Shown here: in pieces, positions 50,322-60,002 of the stretch
How positions within the stretch are numbered: position 1 is the stretch's first letter
How the letters are laid out: each line of letters starts with the position of its first letter
Source: Bacteroidales bacterium
Lineage (GTDB): Bacteria; Bacteroidota; Bacteroidia; Bacteroidales; UBA932
Length of the DNA stretch: 64,000 bases
Assembly (NCBI GenBank): GCA_017428245.1
Contig: JAFRRF010000034.1
Location: forward strand, 124,001 to 188,000
Direction of reading: 5' to 3'
Made by a program: the position numbers and the translations under genes
Notes under the pieces: generated by a model
Seen by the model: the letters and a program-made list of their open reading frames with translations, nothing else
The model's database searches: none
What the model was told of the DNA's origin: nothing

Positions 50322-51218
50322 TTACTTCTTGATTACGTCGAAGCCGGAGCCGTAAACACCGCTCACGCTGCCCACGGAGAGAAATGCCTGCGGATCCTCT
50401 TCCTTGATGAGATTGAGCAAAAATTTCAATTCGTGTTTGCGGGCGACCACGACCAGAACCGTCGACTCAGCCTTTGTATACCAGCCCTTTCCTTCGAGAG
50501 CCGTCACACCGCGATGCAGTTCGCCGGTGATCCGGTCGGCGATTTTTTCATAGTTTTTGGAAAAAATCAAGATTTGTACGGACTGCTTGCTGCCCGAAAC
50601 GAAGAGGTCGAGCGAGACGCTGAATACGCCTGCCATCACATAGCCATAGACCAGATTGGCGACGCGGACGCCCCAGCTGCCCTCCGTTGGTACGATCAGC
50701 GATGAACCGATGATGAAGATGTCGAGGATCAGCAGGATCTTGCCCGGTGAGATGGCGCGGTACTTGGTGATCATCAGGGCCACGATGTCGGTGCCGCCGG
50801 AACTGCCTCCCTGAGAGAAGGTGAGCGAGATACCCAGCGCGGAGAGCATACCGCCGATGATGACGCTCAGCAGCTTGCCGTTGTCCAGCGCGATGATCTG
50901 GATGAACTCCTGCGGGATGACCATCGGCAGGAACCGCAGCAGCAGCGTCGTGACCACCATCGCATAGACGGTCTTCACGCCGAAAGCGGGACCCAGGATC
51001 TTGAGGGCGATCAACAGCAGGATGGCGTTGATGATAAAGAAGGAGTAGCTCACGTGGAACCCGGTGCAATACTGGATCACAGCCGAGATACCGGTGACGC
51101 CGCCACCCACCAGCTGATGGGGGATGATGAAGACAATCCAGGCCAGCGTATAGAGAATCAGGCCGACCGTGATGATCGCATAGGACTTGAGCGTCGCAAA
51201 GACTTTGTTCCGATCCAT
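50322..51218 (-). CDS. YitT family membrane protein
   Basis: A 298-residue protein with five or six helices in the N-terminal 200 residues (GVTGISAVIQYCTGF, QGGSSGGTDIVALMITKY) and a C-terminal DUF2179 soluble domain (about 215-295, GVTALEGKGWYTKAESTVLVVV). Transport function is unproven. The start codon directly abuts the leuS stop, so the genes share a transcript. Confidence 0.88.
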   Translation of the reverse strand: MDRNKVFATLKSYAIITVGLILYTLAWIVFIIPHQLVGGGVTGISAVIQYCTGFHVSYSFFIINAILLLIALKILGPAFGVKTVYAMVVTTLLLRFLPMVIPQEFIQIIALDNGKLLSVIIGGMLSALGISLTFSQGGSSGGTDIVALMITKYRAISPGKILLILDIFIIGSSLIVPTEGSWGVRVANLVYGYVMAGVFSVSLDLFVSGSKQSVQILIFSKNYEKIADRITGELHRGVTALEGKGWYTKAESTVLVVVARKHELKFLLNLIKEEDPQAFLSVGSVSGVYGSGFDVIKK

Positions 51219-53930
51219 TTAACAGACGATATTGATGATTTTGCCGGGAACGACGATGACCTTGCGGATCGTCGCGCCCTGCAGGTATTTCGCGGTATTG
51301 GCGTCGGCCCGGACGGCAGCTTCCACTTCGGCACGGTCGAATGCCTTGGGCAGTTCGAGCAGGAAACGCATCTTGCCGTTGAACTGCACGGGGTATTTCA
51401 CGACGTCTTCCACGGTGAAGGCGGCTACGTATTCCGGGTAGGAGGCGAAGCTGACGCTTTCGGCATGACCGAGCATCTGCCACAGTTCTTCGGCGATGTG
51501 TGGAGCAAAGGGACTGAGGACCACCACGAGCGGCTCCAGTATCTCGCGCTTGTTGCACTGGAGATCGGACAGCTCGCCCACAGCGATCATGAAGGCGCTC
51601 ACAGAGGTGTTGAAGGAGAAGTGCTCGATGTCGTCCTGCACCTTGCCGATGAGGCGGTGGAGCACCTTGAGTTCGGCCGGCGTGGCCTTTTCTTCACTCA
51701 CACAGAAGGTGTCGCGGTCGAAGAACAGTTTCCAGAACTTGCGGAGGAAGCGGTGCACACCGTCGATACCCTTGGTGTCCCACGGTTTGCTCTGCTCGAG
51801 CGGGCCGAGGAACATCTCGTACATACGGAGCGTATCGGCACCGTAGCGTTCGCATACACTGTCGGGGTTGACCACGTTGAACATCGACTTGCTCATCTTC
51901 TCGATGGCGCTGCCGCAGATGTACTGGCCTTCTTCAAGGATGAACTCGGCCGTAGCAAAATCGGGCATCCAGCGACGGAAAGCCTCGGTATCGAGCTTGT
52001 CGCCGTCGACGATGTTCACGTCGACGTGGATCTCCGTGGTGTCGTACCGGTCTTTCAGGCCGCACGAGACGAAGGTGTTGGTATTTTTGACGCGGTAGAC
52101 GAACTTGCTCTGGCCCTGGATCATACCCTGGTTGATGAGCTTCTTGAACGGTTCCTGCTCGCACACATAACCGCAGTCATAGAGGAACTTGTTCCAGAAA
52201 CGGGAATAGATGAGGTGGCCCGTCGCGTGCTCGGTTCCGCCGATGTAGAGGTCCACGTCACGCCAGTACTCGTCGGCCTGACGGCCGACCAGGGCCTGAT
52301 CGTTGTGCGGATCCATATAGCGGAGATAGTAGGCGCTGCTGCCGGCGAAGCCGGGCATCGTGCTGGTCTCGATGGGATAACCCTGGTAGGTCCAGTCCTT
52401 GGCGCGGGCCAACGGCGGTTCGCCGCTTTCGGTAGGCAGGAACTTGTCGACCTCAGGCAACTGCAGCGGCAAACACTCGAGCGGCATGGCCTTCGGAATC
52501 CCGTCTTTGTAGTAGATCGGGAACGGTTCGCCCCAGTAGCGCTGGCGCGAGAAAATGGCGTCGCGGAGGCGGTAATTGATCTTGCGGCGGCCCAGGCCGT
52601 GGGCCTCGACATAGTCGATGGCGGCCGGAATGGCCTCCTTGACGTCCATTCCGTTGAGGAAGCCGGAGTTGCACATCTTTCCCTCCTTGGCGTCGAAACT
52701 TGATTCGGAGATGTCGCTGCCTTCCACGACCGGAACGATGGGCAGGTTGAACGCCTTGGCGAAAGCGTAGTCGCGGCTGTCGTGGGCCGGAACAGCCATA
52801 ATGGCGCCCGTACCGTAGCCGGCCAGGACGTATTCGGAGATCCACACCGGGACCTTCTCGCCGGTAAGCGGATTGATGGCGTACGAGCCGGTGAACACGC
52901 CGGTGACCTTGCGGGTCTCGGCGATGCGCTCGCGCTCGGTCTTCTTCTTGGCCTGCAGCAGATAGGCCTCTACGGCTTCTTTCTGCTCCGGCGTAGTGAG
53001 TTTCTCCACCCAGTCGCTTTCCGGTGCGAGTACCATGAAAGTGACGCCGAAAACCGTATCGGCACGCGTGGTGAAGATCGTCATTTCATATTCCTTGTCA
53101 CCGTTGAACACGTGGAACACCATTTCAGCGCCCTGGCTTTTGCCGATCCAGTTGCGCTGCATCTCCTTGAGGGAGTCGGTCCATTCAAGGGTCTCGAGGC
53201 CGGCAAGCAGGCGCTCGGCATAGGCGCTCACGCGCAGCTGCCACTGCTTCATTTTCTTCTGCTCCACGGGGAAGCCGCCGCGCACGGAGTAGCCTTCCTT
53301 CACCTCGTCGTTGGCCAGCACGGTACCCAACTGCGGACACCAGTTCACCGAGGTCTCGCCCAGATAGGCGATGCGGTACTGCATCAGAAGGTCGGACTGT
53401 TCCTTTTCGGAGAGACCGTCCCAGCGGCCTTCCGCCTTGAACTTTGCAATCAGCGTGTCGATCGGTTCAGCCTTGTCGGTTTCAGGATTGTACCAGTGGT
53501 TGAACATCTCGAGGAAAGCCCACTGCGTCCACTTGTAGTAAGCCGGATCGCAGGTCCGTACCTCGCGGGACCAATCGTAGGAGAATCCGATGCGGTCCAT
53601 CTGCTGGCGGTAGCGGGCGATATTGGCATCGGTGGTCTTGGCCGGATGCTGTCCGGTCTGGATGGCGTACTGCTCGGCGGGAAGGCCGAATGCGTCGTAG
53701 CCCATCGGGTGCAGCACATTGAATCCCTTCAGGCGCTTGTAACGGCTATAGATGTCGCTGGCAATGTAGCCGAGCGGGTGACCGACGTGAAGTCCCGCAC
53801 CGGACGGGTACGGAAACATGTCAAGCACATAATACTTAGGTCTGGGAGAATCGTTCCTGGCCTCGAACGTATGGTGCTCAGCCCAATACGCCTGCCATTT
53901 CTTTTCAATCTCTACGAAATTGTAATCCAT
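51219..53930 (-). CDS. leuS: Leucyl-tRNA synthetase
   Basis: A 903-residue class I aminoacyl-tRNA synthetase. The HIGH-type motif is in [17 protein letters not shown] (about residue 48) and the KMSKS motif in [12 protein letters not shown] (about 680). The CP1 editing domain (about 220-420) carries [12 protein letters not shown] and [14 protein letters not shown]. Length fits Bacteroidetes enzymes. Promoter TATCTTTG at 53963-53956 lies just beyond the stop of the upstream gene; a small hairpin sits in the short leader. Confidence 0.96.
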   Translation of the reverse strand: MDYNFVEIEKKWQAYWAEHHTFEARNDSPRPKYYVLDMFPYPSGAGLHVGHPLGYIASDIYSRYKRLKGFNVLHPMGYDAFGLPAEQYAIQTGQHPAKTTDANIARYRQQMDRIGFSYDWSREVRTCDPAYYKWTQWAFLEMFNHWYNPETDKAEPIDTLIAKFKAEGRWDGLSEKEQSDLLMQYRIAYLGETSVNWCPQLGTVLANDEVKEGYSVRGGFPVEQKKMKQWQLRVSAYAERLLAGLETLEWTDSLKEMQRNWIGKSQGAEMVFHVFNGDKEYEMTIFTTRADTVFGVTFMVLAPESDWVEKLTTPEQKEAVEAYLLQAKKKTERERIAETRKVTGVFTGSYAINPLTGEKVPVWISEYVLAGYGTGAIMAVPAHDSRDYAFAKAFNLPIVPVVEGSDISESSFDAKEGKMCNSGFLNGMDVKEAIPAAIDYVEAHGLGRRKINYRLRDAIFSRQRYWGEPFPIYYKDGIPKAMPLECLPLQLPEVDKFLPTESGEPPLARAKDWTYQGYPIETSTMPGFAGSSAYYLRYMDPHNDQALVGRQADEYWRDVDLYIGGTEHATGHLIYSRFWNKFLYDCGYVCEQEPFKKLINQGMIQGQSKFVYRVKNTNTFVSCGLKDRYDTTEIHVDVNIVDGDKLDTEAFRRWMPDFATAEFILEEGQYICGSAIEKMSKSMFNVVNPDSVCERYGADTLRMYEMFLGPLEQSKPWDTKGIDGVHRFLRKFWKLFFDRDTFCVSEEKATPAELKVLHRLIGKVQDDIEHFSFNTSVSAFMIAVGELSDLQCNKREILEPLVVVLSPFAPHIAEELWQMLGHAESVSFASYPEYVAAFTVEDVVKYPVQFNGKMRFLLELPKAFDRAEVEAAVRADANTAKYLQGATIRKVIVVPGKIINIVC

Positions 53931-53955
53931 TTGACGCCTGTTTGAAATTCAGGCG

Positions 53956-53963
53956 CAAAGATA
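53956..53963 (-). promoter_or_regulatory. -7 promoter element of leuS
   Basis: TATCTTTG on the minus strand, 25 bp before the leuS ATG and 1 bp beyond the upstream gene's stop. The leader contains CGCCTG (53935-53940) and CAGGCG (53950-53955), able to form a 6-bp hairpin. Confidence 0.6.
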
Positions 53964-53964
53964 G

Positions 53965-55254
53965 TTATTTCAGGCGAAATTCGACCGGAATGACGATTCT
54001 TGTGCGGACTTTCTCGCCCTTGATCTGGCCAGGAATCCATTTCGGGGAGACGGAGACCACACGGACGGCCTCATCGTCGAGCAATTCGTCGACCCCGTGC
54101 TCCACCGTGACATTCGTCACGCTGCCGTCCTTTTCCACTACAAAACTTACGAGGACCTGTCCCTGGAGTTTCCCGCGGATGGCCCGTTCGGGATAGCGCA
54201 GATACTTGTACACCCAACTTGTGAGGAAATGCTTTTCATTGGAATGGAAAAACTGCGGCCGCACGTCGCACTCGGAGGCCGCATACACCCGCTCAGCGCG
54301 TGCTTTCTGTTTTGCAGGATCGGCATCGCGCGACGATATCTCGTCCTGATCGGCGAGCACCAGCAAAAAGTGATACAGATAATTGCAGGTAGCCTCCATC
54401 GCGGCATAGTCAAGCTGGCGCGGCGTATCGCGGATGGTACGGTGTTCGCGCGCCGTACCGCGTGTGAAAAGAAAGACCGGGATCTGGCGCTCATAAAAAG
54501 CCAGACAGTCGGAAGACACGGGCAACTCCCGGGAACGGACCGGCAACAGTGTCACAGGCTGCTCTTGCGTCTGGGTGAACAGATGGTTGTAATCCACATC
54601 GCCCAATTGGGAAAAACAGCTCAGCGGACGGTCGTTTCCGGTACGGCCCAGACAACTGAGGTCAACCATCGCATCCACGGCCCGGATCTCGCTGAAAGCC
54701 CTGTTGGCGAAATACCAGGCTCCGGCCATCCCCTGCTCGCCGGCGCCGAAGCCCACGAAAATCACCGAACGGCGGAAAAGACCGCTGTACTGCGCGACCA
54801 TACGGGCCACTTCCAGCATGACGGCCACGCCCGAGGCATTGCAGTCCGCCCCCGGGAAAACCTGGGTGACCGGTTCGCCGTCAATCGTCAGGGTATGGGT
54901 ACCCAGATGGTCGTAACGGGCACCGACCACGATATACTCGCCGCGCAGCTCCGGATCGGAACCTTCGACGATGCCCACCACATTCCGGGAGCGGATGCTG
55001 TCGCCGCCGGCGGCAATGGCGAAATCCTGGCCGAGGCTGTCGGTAAGCATCAGCACGCCGGCATCGGCAAGTGCGTCATAAATGTAGCGCGCCGCAAGCC
55101 GCTCTCCCTCGCTGCCGGCCTTGCGGCCGTCAAGTTCTTCGTCGCACAGGGCGGCGACGTGTTGTCTCAGGGCAGGGGCAACAGCAAAATTCTGTGCGGC
55201 GAGCGTCGCCGCACAGAATTCAAGCATAAGGAGTATCGATAAAAATCTTTTCAA
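53965..55254 (-). CDS. M28-peptidase-like protein with degenerate active site, fused to TonB C-terminal domain
   Basis: A 429-residue exported protein with signal peptide (1-20). Residues about 30-300 have the M28 aminopeptidase fold, but key residues differ from the family: GAHYDHLG is GARYDHLG (Arg113), GADDNASG is GADCNASG (Cys138) and GAEEQG is GAGEQG (Gly172 at the catalytic Glu). The C-terminal HxxxDT region reads HRTIRDT. It is therefore probably inactive as a peptidase. Residues about 340-429 are a TonB C-terminal domain (YPERAIRGKLQGQVLVSFVV). It directly follows gcvT. Confidence 0.8.
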   Translation of the reverse strand: MKRFLSILLMLEFCAATLAAQNFAVAPALRQHVAALCDEELDGRKAGSEGERLAARYIYDALADAGVLMLTDSLGQDFAIAAGGDSIRSRNVVGIVEGSDPELRGEYIVVGARYDHLGTHTLTIDGEPVTQVFPGADCNASGVAVMLEVARMVAQYSGLFRRSVIFVGFGAGEQGMAGAWYFANRAFSEIRAVDAMVDLSCLGRTGNDRPLSCFSQLGDVDYNHLFTQTQEQPVTLLPVRSRELPVSSDCLAFYERQIPVFLFTRGTAREHRTIRDTPRQLDYAAMEATCNYLYHFLLVLADQDEISSRDADPAKQKARAERVYAASECDVRPQFFHSNEKHFLTSWVYKYLRYPERAIRGKLQGQVLVSFVVEKDGSVTNVTVEHGVDELLDDEAVRVVSVSPKWIPGQIKGEKVRTRIVIPVEFRLK

Positions 55255-56361
55255 TTATTTCTTGTAGAACGGCATCTTCACCACTTCGGCTTTCAGCAGC
55301 TTGCCGCGCACGTTGATGAAGATTTCGCTGCCGACTTTGTTGAAGGGAACATCTACATATCCCATGCCAATCGCCTTCTTGACGCTCGGGCCCATCGTAC
55401 CGGAGGTCACGTGACCGATCTGCTTGCCTTCGGCGTCGCAGATAGGCATTTCGTGGCGGGCAATGCCACGGTCCACGAGCTCGAAGCCCACGAGCTTGCG
55501 CGTCAGGCCGGCTGCCTTCTGGTCAAGCAGGTACTGTTTGTCGATGAAGTCGCCCTTGACATCGTTGAATTTGGTGATCCAGCCAAGGCCGGCTTCCAGC
55601 GGGGAGGTGGTGTCGTCGATGTCGTTGCCGTAGAGGCAGAAACCCATCTCAAGACGGAGCGTGTCGCGGGCGCCCAGGCCGATGGGCTGGATACCGAACG
55701 GCTCTCCGGCCTCGAAGACGGCCTTCCACAACTTGTCGCCGTATTCATTGGGGGCATATACCTCGCATCCGCCGCTTCCCGTATAACCGGTGGTCGAAAG
55801 GATGGCGCCGGGGATGCCGGCGACTTCGAGTTCCTTGAACGTATAATACTCCATCGAAAGGATGTCTTCCTTGCAGAGCTTCTGCATCACTTCCATCGCC
55901 TTGGGGCCCTGGATGGCGAGCTGGCAGGTGGCGTCGGAGGCGTTCACCAAGTCCTTCCCGATTTCCAGTCCGAACTTCGGTGCGACAGAGCACAGATGGT
56001 TCCAGTCTTTCTCGATATTGGCGGCGTTGACGGCCAGCAGGTATTTCTCGGTGCTGAAGCAGTACGCGATGAAATCGTCCACGATACCGCCCTTGCCGTT
56101 GGGGAAGCAGGTGTACTGGGCTTTGCCCGGGAAGAGGACGGAAGCGTCGTTCGAAGAGACATACTGCAGGAAGGCCAGCGCCTTGGGGCCTTTGATCCAG
56201 ATCTCGCCCATATGGGAGACATCGAATACCCCGACGCCTTCGCGGACACAGGCATGTTCCTCATTGATTCCCTTGTATTGGATCGGCATATTGTAGCCGG
56301 CAAACGGAGCCATCTTCGCACCCAGCGCGATGTGCTTCTCGGTAAATACGGTGTTTTTCAT
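55255..56361 (-). CDS. gcvT: Glycine cleavage system T protein (aminomethyltransferase)
   Basis: A 368-residue folate-dependent aminomethyltransferase. N-terminal [21 protein letters not shown] and the [11 protein letters not shown] segment are typical, as is the C-terminal [22 protein letters not shown]. Partners gcvH and gcvP are not in the window. It overlaps the SPOR lipoprotein gene by 4 bp and abuts the M28-like gene. Confidence 0.95.
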   Translation of the reverse strand: MKNTVFTEKHIALGAKMAPFAGYNMPIQYKGINEEHACVREGVGVFDVSHMGEIWIKGPKALAFLQYVSSNDASVLFPGKAQYTCFPNGKGGIVDDFIAYCFSTEKYLLAVNAANIEKDWNHLCSVAPKFGLEIGKDLVNASDATCQLAIQGPKAMEVMQKLCKEDILSMEYYTFKELEVAGIPGAILSTTGYTGSGGCEVYAPNEYGDKLWKAVFEAGEPFGIQPIGLGARDTLRLEMGFCLYGNDIDDTTSPLEAGLGWITKFNDVKGDFIDKQYLLDQKAAGLTRKLVGFELVDRGIARHEMPICDAEGKQIGHVTSGTMGPSVKKAIGMGYVDVPFNKVGSEIFINVRGKLLKAEVVKMPFYKK

Positions 56362-56861
56362 ATTTCTTTGTGTAATTTTTGTTTCGTATCGTAAATCCAG
56401 GGATCGGTCGGGGCCAGATGCAGCCGCTTGAGCGTTGCCATATCACGGCGAATGTCATCCATGTCATCGCTCCCTTCCAGGCAGACCACCTTCAGACCGC
56501 TCTTGAAATCGAATGTCTTGACCTTGAGTCCGTTTTCCTCCAGCTTTTCGATGAAAAACTGTGCGCCTTCAGCACCGCGGAAAGCACCTGCGACCGCATA
56601 ATAACGCTTGACCACGGCCGCTTCGGCGGCCGCTTTTGCAGCGGCTTCCTCGATCAGTTGGCGGGCTTTTTCCTCTTCGGCCGCGGCAATGGAGTCGCGG
56701 ACGGCCTGCTCACGTGCCTCCCGTGCGGCGCGCAGCACGGCCAGGTCGGCGGATGTGGGTTTGCCAAGCGAAGCGCGGATCAGGTCGCAACCTGTGGCCG
56801 TCATCGTCAGTACGGCCAGGCAGAGCGTCACGATCCCCGTTTGAAAGCGATGTTTTTTCAT
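56358..56861 (-). CDS. Lipoprotein with coiled coil and SPOR-like domain
   Basis: A 167-residue protein: lipoprotein signal (MTATGC, Cys about 25), an Ala/Glu-rich coiled coil (about 45-85, [20 protein letters not shown]) and a C-terminal SPOR-like fold (about 86-150, [21 protein letters not shown]). SPOR domains bind denuded peptidoglycan at division sites. A -7 element (56876-56869) lies 8 bp before the ATG, so the leader is very short. First gene of the SPOR-gcvT-M28 operon. Confidence 0.8.
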   Translation of the reverse strand: MKKHRFQTGIVTLCLAVLTMTATGCDLIRASLGKPTSADLAVLRAAREAREQAVRDSIAAAEEEKARQLIEEAAAKAAAEAAVVKRYYAVAGAFRGAEGAQFFIEKLEENGLKVKTFDFKSGLKVVCLEGSDDMDDIRRDMATLKRLHLAPTDPWIYDTKQKLHKEI

Positions 56862-56868
56862 TATCTGG

Positions 56869-56876
56869 CAAAGATA
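56869..56876 (-). promoter_or_regulatory. -7 promoter element of the SPOR-gcvT-M28 operon
   Basis: TATCTTTG on the minus strand, 7 bp between its last base and the ATG at 56861. Confidence 0.6.
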
Positions 56877-56926
56877 GCATAAAAAACGTTATAAAAAGGT
56901 TAACTTTACGCGGTAAAGTCAAACGG

Positions 56927-58003
56927 ATGGGGTATTTCTGGAAAAAAGCGTTCGTCCTTCTGATCGGCCTGGCCGTCGCCGGGTCGTCGTATGCCCGGGG
57001 AAGGGACACGGTCCGGATCGTATTCATCGGCGATGTGATGGCGCACGGGCCGCAGACGGCTGCCGCACTCAAGCCCGGCGGCAACCGGACCAATCCCGCC
57101 GACTACGATTACAGTGCCTGCTTCCGGCATGTCCGGGACCGCTTTGATGCGGCCGATTTCGTCGTTGCCAATATGGAATTCCCCTGCGGTGTGACACCCT
57201 ATTCGGGCTATCCGTTTTTCTCAGCCCCCCAAAGCCTTGCCTATGAAGCGAAGCGCTGCGGCATCGACCTGTTCCTGACCGCCAACAACCATATCTGCGA
57301 CAAAGGCGCCGCCGGAATGGACAGCACGTATGTCGTCTATTCCCGTCTCGGCGTGCCTTTCACGGGATTGTACCGCTCCGAAGGCGAGGAGTACGAAACC
57401 AACCCGATGATCGTCAACATCCGGGGCATCGACGTTGCCTTCATCAATTTCACCTACGGGACCAACGGCCTCCCGGTCCCCCGTCCCTGGCGGGTGAGCC
57501 TACTCGACTCCACCCACGTGAAAGAAGTCGTCGCACGCGCAAAGCAGCGCGGCGCAGAGTTCATCGTCGCGCTGCCGCACTGGGGAGAAGAATACCACCA
57601 GAAGCCCAACGCCTCCCAGCGGCGGTGGGTGGAAATGCTGTTTCGGAACGGCGTCGATGCCGTGGTCGGAGCTCATCCCCACGTCGTTCAGCCCGCGGAA
57701 TTCCGCCCGCCCCACGCCGTCGCGTATTCGCTGGGCAATTTCATGTCGAACCAGAGCGACGTGAACACGCAGATCGGAATGTTATACGAAATTACGGTCG
57801 TGCGTGACGAAAAGGGAGATGTGTCCATCGCGGACGCCGTTCCCACTTATCTCTGGTGTTCCCGGCGCAGAATGCTGGAAAAGAATTATACCGTCATCCC
57901 CATCCTGGAATGGATCGGCCGGCGCGACCAATGGCTCGACAAGAGCGATTACGACAAAATGATCCGGGAATGGGAAGGCGTCAAAAAGACATTCGGATTA
58001 TAA
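56927..58003 (+). CDS. CapA-like metallophosphatase-fold protein
   Basis: A 358-residue exported protein (signal peptide about 1-23, SSYA). The CapA/calcineurin-like fold is seen in IVFIGDVMAHGPQ, VVANMEFPCG, LFLTANNHICDKGAAGMDST, VALPHWGEEY and VDAVVGAHPHVVQPAEF. These are typical of poly-gamma-glutamate capsule CapA and relatives. No capsule genes are nearby, so the substrate is unknown. The ATG at 56927 gives the signal peptide; the open frame upstream is not supported. It lies 4 bp before phoH. Confidence 0.85.
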   Translation: MGYFWKKAFVLLIGLAVAGSSYARGRDTVRIVFIGDVMAHGPQTAAALKPGGNRTNPADYDYSACFRHVRDRFDAADFVVANMEFPCGVTPYSGYPFFSAPQSLAYEAKRCGIDLFLTANNHICDKGAAGMDSTYVVYSRLGVPFTGLYRSEGEEYETNPMIVNIRGIDVAFINFTYGTNGLPVPRPWRVSLLDSTHVKEVVARAKQRGAEFIVALPHWGEEYHQKPNASQRRWVEMLFRNGVDAVVGAHPHVVQPAEFRPPHAVAYSLGNFMSNQSDVNTQIGMLYEITVVRDEKGDVSIADAVPTYLWCSRRRMLEKNYTVIPILEWIGRRDQWLDKSDYDKMIREWEGVKKTFGL

Positions 58004-58007
58004 CCAT

Positions 58008-58958
58008 ATGGAAAAAACCATCCTGCTCGAAGAGATCGACCCGATCGACATCTATGGAATCAACAACCGCCTGTTCGACCTGCTGGCCAGCCACTATCCC
58101 AAAATCAAGGCCGTGGCGCGCGGTGCCGAAATCTACCTGATGGGCCCGCAGAGTGAACTCGACGACTTCGAGGAAAAGATCACGATGCTCCGCCAAAGGA
58201 GAATGACCAAGAGCGTACTTACGGAATACGACATCGAAGCACTGTTTGAAGGATCCGAACGGACAGCCATAGCCGGTGTTCCGGAATCGGAAGCGGCGGC
58301 CGGCAACATCATCCTCTACAGCAACGAAGGCCGGCCGATCAAAGCCCGTACACCGAATCAGAAAAGGATGGTCAGCGAATCACAGCGCAGCGACCTGGTT
58401 TTCGCCCTCGGACCCGCGGGCAGCGGAAAGACCTATACCGCCATCGCCCTGGCCGTCCGCGCCCTGAAGAACCGGGAAGTGCGAAGGATCATCCTCACCC
58501 GTCCCGCCGTGGAAGCCGGCGAGCGGCTTGGCTTCCTCCCGGGCGATCTCAAAGACAAACTCGATCCCTATCTGCAGCCGTTGTACGATGCGCTGGGCGA
58601 CATGATCCCGGCCAAACGGCTCCAGTCTTTCATGGAAGAAGGCATCATCCAGATCGCGCCGTTGGCCTATATGCGCGGACGCACCCTCGACCGGGCCTTC
58701 GTCATCCTCGACGAGGCGCAGAACACGTCGCTGGGTCAGCTCAAGATGTTCCTCACCCGCATGGGCAGCGATGCCAAGTTCATCGTCACCGGCGATCCCA
58801 CGCAGATCGACCTGCCCAACAAAGCCGACTCAGGCCTGATGCGCGGCGTGGAACTTGTCCGCGACATCAAGGGAATCAGTATCGTAGAATTCGGAAAAGA
58901 GGATATCGTCCGGCACCCGCTCGTTACAAAGATTGTGGATGCGTTCGAACGCATCTGA
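58008..58958 (+). CDS. phoH: PhoH family ATPase
   Basis: A 316-residue cytoplasmic protein with an N-terminal KH-like part (about 1-100) and a PhoH ATPase/helicase domain. Walker A is GPAGSGKTYTAIALAV (about residue 140), then LTRPAVEAGERLGFLPGDL and Walker B RAFVILDEAQN. PhoH proteins act with YbeY-type RNases in RNA metabolism. The tail overlaps the convergent FISUMP gene by 35 bp. Confidence 0.93.
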   Translation: MEKTILLEEIDPIDIYGINNRLFDLLASHYPKIKAVARGAEIYLMGPQSELDDFEEKITMLRQRRMTKSVLTEYDIEALFEGSERTAIAGVPESEAAAGNIILYSNEGRPIKARTPNQKRMVSESQRSDLVFALGPAGSGKTYTAIALAVRALKNREVRRIILTRPAVEAGERLGFLPGDLKDKLDPYLQPLYDALGDMIPAKRLQSFMEEGIIQIAPLAYMRGRTLDRAFVILDEAQNTSLGQLKMFLTRMGSDAKFIVTGDPTQIDLPNKADSGLMRGVELVRDIKGISIVEFGKEDIVRHPLVTKIVDAFERI

Positions 58959-59913
58959 CGCTGACACGCAGCTCGTCTTTGGAAGCAAAGCCCAACGGGA
59001 AACTGTCCAGGTCGTAATAGATGTACCGATAATACGCCTGGTCCGCGTTTTTCTCCTCGGAAGTCCACCAGCAGCCATATTCGTTCAGTCCCTGGACATC
59101 GTTGCTGTCCTTTGCACCGAAACCGAGCGGAATCGCGTTCCAGCCAAGGGAATTGGAGTGCAGATTGTCGGGAGAATACGGCCACATCCGCTCACCGTTC
59201 AGGCGCGCATCGGCTGAAGCCTTGGCACCCAAACCCTTCCAGTCATCGAAAAAGCCCACGGAAACCCCGCCGCTCATCGCCGCGGCCAGGGACTCCCAGT
59301 CTGCCTGTGTGGGAAGGCGCCATCCTTCCGGACAGGCGGCAGAGGCTTCCTCCCAGGTGTAGAAACTGCCGAACATCTGCGCCGTGGCGGGCGAAGACTG
59401 GAACGGAACGCCCGTCCCCTGCCAGGCCAGATTCTGGCTGAACCAGTCCAGGCCGCCGGCCTGGACATAGCGGTAGGTATGGCCGTCACGGGGATCGGTA
59501 AAGGTCAGACGGCTCTTGTACAGGCCGCTGAGCGACGTGTTCCAGGTCGTATCGACCGTCGTGACATTCTGGGTGGTGGAAGAGATATAGAACCCGGGCG
59601 CCAGGGATATGGCCGTGACGTTGAACACGCCGAGGCTGTCGGGGAAGCGGACTGAAACCTTGCGGGCCGAAAGCGTATCGGCATAGACGCCCGGAATGTA
59701 CCACTTGTAGATGACTTCCTTGGGATAGATGATGCCGGAAGCGCTCATCGTGACCGTTTCGCCTTTAAGGACGTAATACGGAATATCATAGACGATGGTG
59801 CCGGACATCGATTCCGACGTAATCTCCTCTTCTTCTTTTTCAGCGCAGGAAAAGACACACGCCAACAAGAAGGCGAAGGTCATCAGCCAGGCGGATTTTT
59901 TAATCAGATTCAT
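58924..59913 (-). CDS. FISUMP-domain lipoprotein
   Basis: A 329-residue lipoprotein (lipobox VFSC, Cys about 23). Residues about 35-130 look like an Ig-type domain (GTIVYDIPYYVLKGETVTMSA). From about 140 onward there is a Fibrobacter succinogenes major paralogous (FISUMP) domain with DGHTYRYVQAGGLDWFSQNL, TWEEASAACPEGWRLPT and CWWTSEE. FISUMP domains occur in surface proteins of gut Bacteroidetes; function unknown. ATG at 59913; an upstream in-frame start at 59928 would lengthen the n-region. Confidence 0.82.
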   Translation of the reverse strand: MNLIKKSAWLMTFAFLLACVFSCAEKEEEEITSESMSGTIVYDIPYYVLKGETVTMSASGIIYPKEVIYKWYIPGVYADTLSARKVSVRFPDSLGVFNVTAISLAPGFYISSTTQNVTTVDTTWNTSLSGLYKSRLTFTDPRDGHTYRYVQAGGLDWFSQNLAWQGTGVPFQSSPATAQMFGSFYTWEEASAACPEGWRLPTQADWESLAAAMSGGVSVGFFDDWKGLGAKASADARLNGERMWPYSPDNLHSNSLGWNAIPLGFGAKDSNDVQGLNEYGCWWTSEEKNADQAYYRYIYYDLDSFPLGFASKDELRVSVRCVRTHPQSL

Positions 59914-59957
59914 CGATTTTCTCCACATTACAACTTGCAAAGATGCACAATTAATCG

Positions 59958-59965
59958 TAATTTTG
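59958..59965 (+). promoter_or_regulatory. -7 promoter element of the apbE-aminoacylase operon
   Basis: TAATTTTG, followed by GTG at 59991 and ATG at 60003. A variant reverse element CATCTTTG (59945-59938) may serve the divergent FISUMP gene. Confidence 0.55.
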
Positions 59966-60002
59966 CAATAGTCGCCAACAGACTAAAACCGTGCCAGCAT
60001 CT

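Noticed and set aside
51054-53945. Long open frames antisense to leuS (549 and 387 codons)
   Set aside because: leuS is certain from its HIGH and KMSKS motifs; the antisense frames have no family features.
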